This document shows, piece by piece, positions 51,114-54,183 of a DNA stretch of 54,183 nucleotides; position 1 is the first letter of the stretch, and each line of letters opens with the position of its first letter. The DNA comes from Bacteroidales bacterium. GTDB taxonomy: Bacteria; Bacteroidota; Bacteroidia; Bacteroidales; CG2-30-32-10. The notes under the pieces are model-generated. The model searched no databases. It was given only the letters and a program-made list of their open reading frames with translations, and was not told the DNA's origin. Made by a program: the position numbers and the translations under genes. The stretch is taken from NCBI GenBank assembly GCA_035353855.1, contig DAOQAK010000024.1, positions 1 to 54,183 of the forward strand, in the 5' to 3' direction.

Positions 51114-52313
51114 ATGAATTTTAAAGAATTCGGATTCAACCCACAGCTTCTCGAAGGAATTGAAGCATTGGGTTTTGAAACAGCAACACCTATACAGGAG
51201 CAAGCTATTCCTGTTATTCTCGAAGGAAAAGATTTAATTGCTTCAGCTCAGACAGGTACAGGAAAAACAGCTGCATTCCTGCTTCCTGTGATTAATAAAA
51301 TCATCTCTTCAGAACAAGACAATAATGTGCACGCTCTTGTAATTGTTCCAACGCGTGAACTGGCTATACAGATAGATCAGTATTTTCAAGGTTTTTCCTA
51401 CTTCACGCCGGTTAAATCAATTGCCGTATATGGTGGCACCGATGGCATCTCATACTCTCAGGAACAACAGGCGCTTTCAGAAGGAGCAGATGTGGTTATA
51501 TGTACACCCGGACGCATGATATCTCATCTGAATGGTGGTTATGTAAAATTTTCAGAAGTAAAATTTTTAATTCTCGATGAAGCAGATCGTATGCTGGATA
51601 TGGGTTTTTATGATGACATCATGAAAATTATTTCATTCCTTCCTGCAAAAAGACAGAACCTTCTTTTTGCCGCCACTATGCCTGAAGAAATGCGCAACCT
51701 TGCAAAAAAAGTTTTGATCAATCCGGCTGAAATAAACATTGCCGTTTCAAAACCAGCAGAACGAATATTACAGGCAGCTTACATCGTTTATGATAAACAA
51801 AAAATTCCTCTTATTAAAGAGCTATTACTTAACAAACAACTTCGGAGTGTGCTGATATTTTGTTCAACAAAATTAAAAACGAAACAACTTAGCAGTGAGT
51901 TAAAAAAATTAGGAATATCTGTAGAAGACATTCACTCTGACCTTGACCAGCAAAGAAGAGAAAATGCATTATTGAATTTTAAAAGCAGGAAGTTACAAGT
52001 GCTTGTTGCGACAGATATTCTTTCGCGTGGTATCGACATTGAAGATATCGACCTGGTAATTAATTTTGACGTGCCCAACGATTATGAAGACTATATACAT
52101 CGCATAGGTCGCACTGCACGTGCCGAAACCGATGGCGTGGCGATAACGTTTGTTGATGAAAAAGAACAAAGTCATTTTGCATCAATTGAAAAACTTTTGG
52201 AAAAATCTATTTATAAAATAAAACTACCCGAACATATCGGTGAAGGTCCCATATACAATCCTTATAAATCAAGACAGGGAAAAGAAAAAAAATTCAGGTC
52301 AAGAAAAAAATAA
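51114..52313 (+). CDS. rhlE: DEAD-box RNA helicase, RhlE type
   Basis: The 399-residue helicase has the Q motif (GFETATPIQEQ), Walker A SAQTGTGKT (44-52), PTREL, TPGR, DEAD in LILDEADRMLD, and motifs V and VI (ATDILSRGIDI, HRIGRTAR). Motif III, usually SAT, reads AAT (FAATMP). The short basic C-terminus ends KKFRSRKK, which probably helps bind RNA. RhlE helicases remodel ribosomal precursors and mRNA at low temperature. The gene follows trmN6 by 48 bases, within a translation-related block. Confidence 0.92.
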   Translation: MNFKEFGFNPQLLEGIEALGFETATPIQEQAIPVILEGKDLIASAQTGTGKTAAFLLPVINKIISSEQDNNVHALVIVPTRELAIQIDQYFQGFSYFTPVKSIAVYGGTDGISYSQEQQALSEGADVVICTPGRMISHLNGGYVKFSEVKFLILDEADRMLDMGFYDDIMKIISFLPAKRQNLLFAATMPEEMRNLAKKVLINPAEINIAVSKPAERILQAAYIVYDKQKIPLIKELLLNKQLRSVLIFCSTKLKTKQLSSELKKLGISVEDIHSDLDQQRRENALLNFKSRKLQVLVATDILSRGIDIEDIDLVINFDVPNDYEDYIHRIGRTARAETDGVAITFVDEKEQSHFASIEKLLEKSIYKIKLPEHIGEGPIYNPYKSRQGKEKKFRSRKK

Positions 52314-52410
52314 ACGCGTTAACAGCTCTTTCATTGTTTATTCAAAAAAATCCAATATCCAACAACTTTCTGTCGTCTTTATTAGTGTGAAAGATTAATT
52401 TTAAATTTAC

Positions 52411-52418
52411 TAAGTTTG
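52411..52418 (+). promoter_or_regulatory. Candidate -7 box TAAGTTTG
   Basis: An exact TAnnTTTG match 32 bases before the ATG of the C26-type gene. The -33 element is unclear. Confidence 0.4.
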
Positions 52419-52449
52419 TATTCACTAACATTTCATTAAACCCAAAAAA

Positions 52450-53421
52450 ATGAAATTGAATTTATATAAGCAACTCATACTAATTTTTATCATTTGCTCA
52501 AGTTCCTGTATTTACGCTACAAATACGGATTCTTTAAAAACAAAATCTGATTATTCATGTCTTTCATTTTTTAATAACGCTCTTCTAAATCCAGCTTATA
52601 CGGGAATAGATAAAGGATATAATGTAATTTTTGAGACAGGAATTAATATTCCATTTGCATCATTTGAAGTTAATGCAAATTATTTCCGTAAGGTCTCCGA
52701 TACTTTATTCATAGGTGTTTCCAAAGCTCATGGCAACGAAGGTTATTTAAAATATGTTCATCTTTTAAAAAGTGTTGATTCAACACTTGTGATTGTTGAC
52801 ATGATTGATAAAATGCCCGAAGATGCTGAAAAAGCATTGGAAAAATGTTCGGCACTTTTATTAACCGGCGGTTTAGATGTTTACCCGGGTTGTTATGGAA
52901 AAGAAAAAGATACTTCGCGTTGTGATATTGATTTGCACCGCGACTCCGTTGAATTCGCCCTGATAAAAAAAGCGATGAAAATGAAACTGCCTATACTTGC
53001 CGTTTGTCGAGGTGAGCAAATTTTAAATGTTGCATATGGAGGTTCTCTTATTGTTGATATTCCGCAAGACTATGATACTATTGTAAAGCATCGAAGCAAT
53101 GACGATTCTCCATGTTATCATGAAATAAATATTATTCCCGGAACCATATTATATGATATAGGAAAAACCCTGAAGGACACTGTAAATTCATACCATCACC
53201 AGGCTGTAAATAAACTTTCAAATAAATTTAAAGTTGTGGCACGCAGCAACGACGGTATTATTGAAGCATATGAATGGAAAAAACCAAAGAATAAACCTTT
53301 TATGCTGGCGGTGCAGTTTCATCCCGAAAAACTCGATACATCAAACCCACTATCAGTGCATATTGCAGAACGTTTTATTCTGGAAGCAAAAAAATATAAA
53401 GATTATTTTAAAAAGAAATAA
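52450..53421 (+). CDS. Secreted C26-type glutamine amidotransferase with PorP/SprF-like N-terminus
   Basis: This 323-residue protein has a signal peptide (about 1-23). Residues 36-70 contain FFNNALLNPAYTGIDKGYNV, which looks like the opening of PorP/SprF family outer-membrane proteins. Residues about 86-323 are a peptidase C26/gamma-glutamyl-GABA hydrolase-like class I amidotransferase: FIGVSKAHGNEGY, LLTGGLDVYPG, the nucleophile Cys186 in AVCRGEQILN and the His291-Pro-Glu293 of QFHPEKL. All catalytic residues are present. By family it hydrolyses gamma-glutamyl amide bonds; here it would act outside the cytoplasm. The odd N-terminus may be the relic of a fusion that supplied the signal peptide. 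No sorting domain is present. Confidence 0.8.
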   Translation: MKLNLYKQLILIFIICSSSCIYATNTDSLKTKSDYSCLSFFNNALLNPAYTGIDKGYNVIFETGINIPFASFEVNANYFRKVSDTLFIGVSKAHGNEGYLKYVHLLKSVDSTLVIVDMIDKMPEDAEKALEKCSALLLTGGLDVYPGCYGKEKDTSRCDIDLHRDSVEFALIKKAMKMKLPILAVCRGEQILNVAYGGSLIVDIPQDYDTIVKHRSNDDSPCYHEINIIPGTILYDIGKTLKDTVNSYHHQAVNKLSNKFKVVARSNDGIIEAYEWKKPKNKPFMLAVQFHPEKLDTSNPLSVHIAERFILEAKKYKDYFKKK

Positions 53422-53447
53422 TTTAAGGAAAAAAGAAAATAAAATAA

Positions 53448-54152
53448 TTACAGAGTGATTATTTTATTTTTTAGTGCGTATTTAACCAGCTCAGCAGTAT
53501 TATAAATTCCCAGCTTTTTCATAATGTTATGTTTGTGGGCTTCAACTGTTCTTACACTGATATTTAAATTATCGGCGATATATTGATTCGATGATCCGTC
53601 AGTTATCAGTTTCAGTATTTCCAGTTCTCTTGATGTAAGAATAAGTTTTGTTTTCTCGGCAATTTCATCAGCTTTCTTTGTTTTAAAATAGCTGGCAATA
53701 AATGTTTCGGAGATATTGCCTTTGATATATCGTTCACCCCTGGCTACAGTACGAATAGCGTCAAGCAACTGATCGGCTTTAAATGTTTTGGGAACATAAC
53801 CCGAGGCTCCCGCTTCAAAACCTTTAACAATATGTTCTTCATCTGAAAAAGATGTATGAAGCAATACCTTAACTTCAGGATAATTCCTGGTAATATGTTC
53901 GGTAACTTCAATACCTGAAACTTTAGGAATATCAATATCAAGAACAACTACATTAGGTTTCAGTTCATGAACTTTTTCAAGGGTTTCATATCCATCATTG
54001 GTAACGGCAACGATTTCAATATCGTGGTTTCTTGATAAAAGCGCCTTCAATCCTATGATAACTATATCATGGTCGTCAACTATCAGAACTCTTATTTTTT
54101 CATCTTTAATCAATGGGTTCAATTTTATATTTAGAGACTGTTTAAAATTCAT
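53448..54152 (-). CDS. NarL/FixJ-type response regulator
   Basis: This 234-residue regulator has a receiver domain (about 20-140) with the acidic pair Asp26-Asp27, the phosphoacceptor Asp72 in VVLDIDIP, and the conserved lysine in GYVPKTF. A LuxR-type helix-turn-helix lies at about 165-230 (LTSRELEILKLI, then SVRTVEAHKHNIMKKL). It should bind DNA as a dimer when phosphorylated. It is convergent with the C26-type gene. No kinase lies next to it; HisKA_2-type kinases such as that at 45114-47759 pair with this class in other bacteria, so a link is possible. The N-terminus has about 18 residues before the receiver domain. Confidence 0.92.
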   Translation of the reverse strand: MNFKQSLNIKLNPLIKDEKIRVLIVDDHDIVIIGLKALLSRNHDIEIVAVTNDGYETLEKVHELKPNVVVLDIDIPKVSGIEVTEHITRNYPEVKVLLHTSFSDEEHIVKGFEAGASGYVPKTFKADQLLDAIRTVARGERYIKGNISETFIASYFKTKKADEIAEKTKLILTSRELEILKLITDGSSNQYIADNLNISVRTVEAHKHNIMKKLGIYNTAELVKYALKNKIITL

Positions 54153-54183
54153 TTATTGATTTTATTATGCATCAATCTGATCA

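Noticed and set aside
1..54183. tRNA or rRNA genes
   Set aside because: I looked for T-loop (TTCRANNC) and acceptor-stem patterns in the intergenic gaps and found none that could form a cloverleaf.

Overview
The window is about 54 kb of AT-rich chromosome from a member of the Bacteroidota, most likely a Bacteroidia-type organism. The evidence is: promoter-like TAnnTTTG -7 boxes (often TACTTTTG or close variants) ahead of many genes; secreted proteins with C-terminal type IX secretion (Por) sorting domains; delta-60-repeat and FISUMP-type surface proteins; a SPOR/TSP3 outer-membrane protein; Wza/Wzc-type export genes; and a ribosomal protein S16 with a long acidic/basic tail. I see no tRNA, rRNA, CRISPR array, insertion sequence or phage gene. 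The species cannot be named from what I can see.

Layout. 1-5.7 kb: an Lrp/AsnC regulator convergent with a PLP-dependent Cys/Met-metabolism enzyme, then dihydrolipoamide dehydrogenase and an AsnB-type amidotransferase. 5.8-13 kb: a surface-polysaccharide block (GT4 glycosyltransferase, Wza-like lipoprotein, Wzc-like tyrosine kinase, RfbC epimerase, WecA/MraY-like phosphoglycosyltransferase, lytic transglycosylase). 13-20 kb: uvrA, a LOG-family protein, an outer-membrane barrel with a SPOR domain, a small retropepsin-like protein and an alkaline phosphatase. 20.6-29.9 kb: an aspartate-family amino-acid region. A DapA-family aldolase, homoserine kinase and an SDR lie on the plus strand. A minus-strand lysC-metY-metA-asd operon is headed by a well-formed SAM-I riboswitch, with lysA behind it. 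29.9-35.8 kb: an ACT-like conserved protein, tRNA 2-selenouridine synthase, valS and a cysteine-rich PAS histidine kinase. 35.8-40 kb: two tandem paralogous delta-60 repeat T9SS proteins and a FISUMP lipoprotein. 40-49 kb (minus strand): DUF58 protein, thioredoxin, dnaE, a large PAS histidine kinase and an M28 peptidase. 49-54 kb: rpsP-rimM-trmN6-rhlE, an unusual secreted C26-type glutamine amidotransferase, and a NarL-type response regulator.

How the genes work together. Aspartate kinase (LysC) and aspartate semialdehyde dehydrogenase (Asd) feed homoserine, threonine, methionine and lysine. MetA (with the acetyl-CoA-type Glu111) and MetY make homocysteine by direct sulfhydrylation. The SAM riboswitch places the common early steps, LysC and Asd, under methionine/SAM control. 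LysA finishes lysine synthesis. The nearby DapA-family enzyme keeps the Schiff-base lysine but has lost all three residues of the DapA catalytic triad, so its role in lysine synthesis is doubtful.

The observations I rate highest are this triad-less DapA homologue, a C26 amidotransferase whose N-terminus looks like a clipped PorP/SprF protein, the riboswitch followed by an eight-codon leader ORF, and palindromic intergenic repeats that keep a loop core while their stems change. No wholly new multi-gene system is evident.
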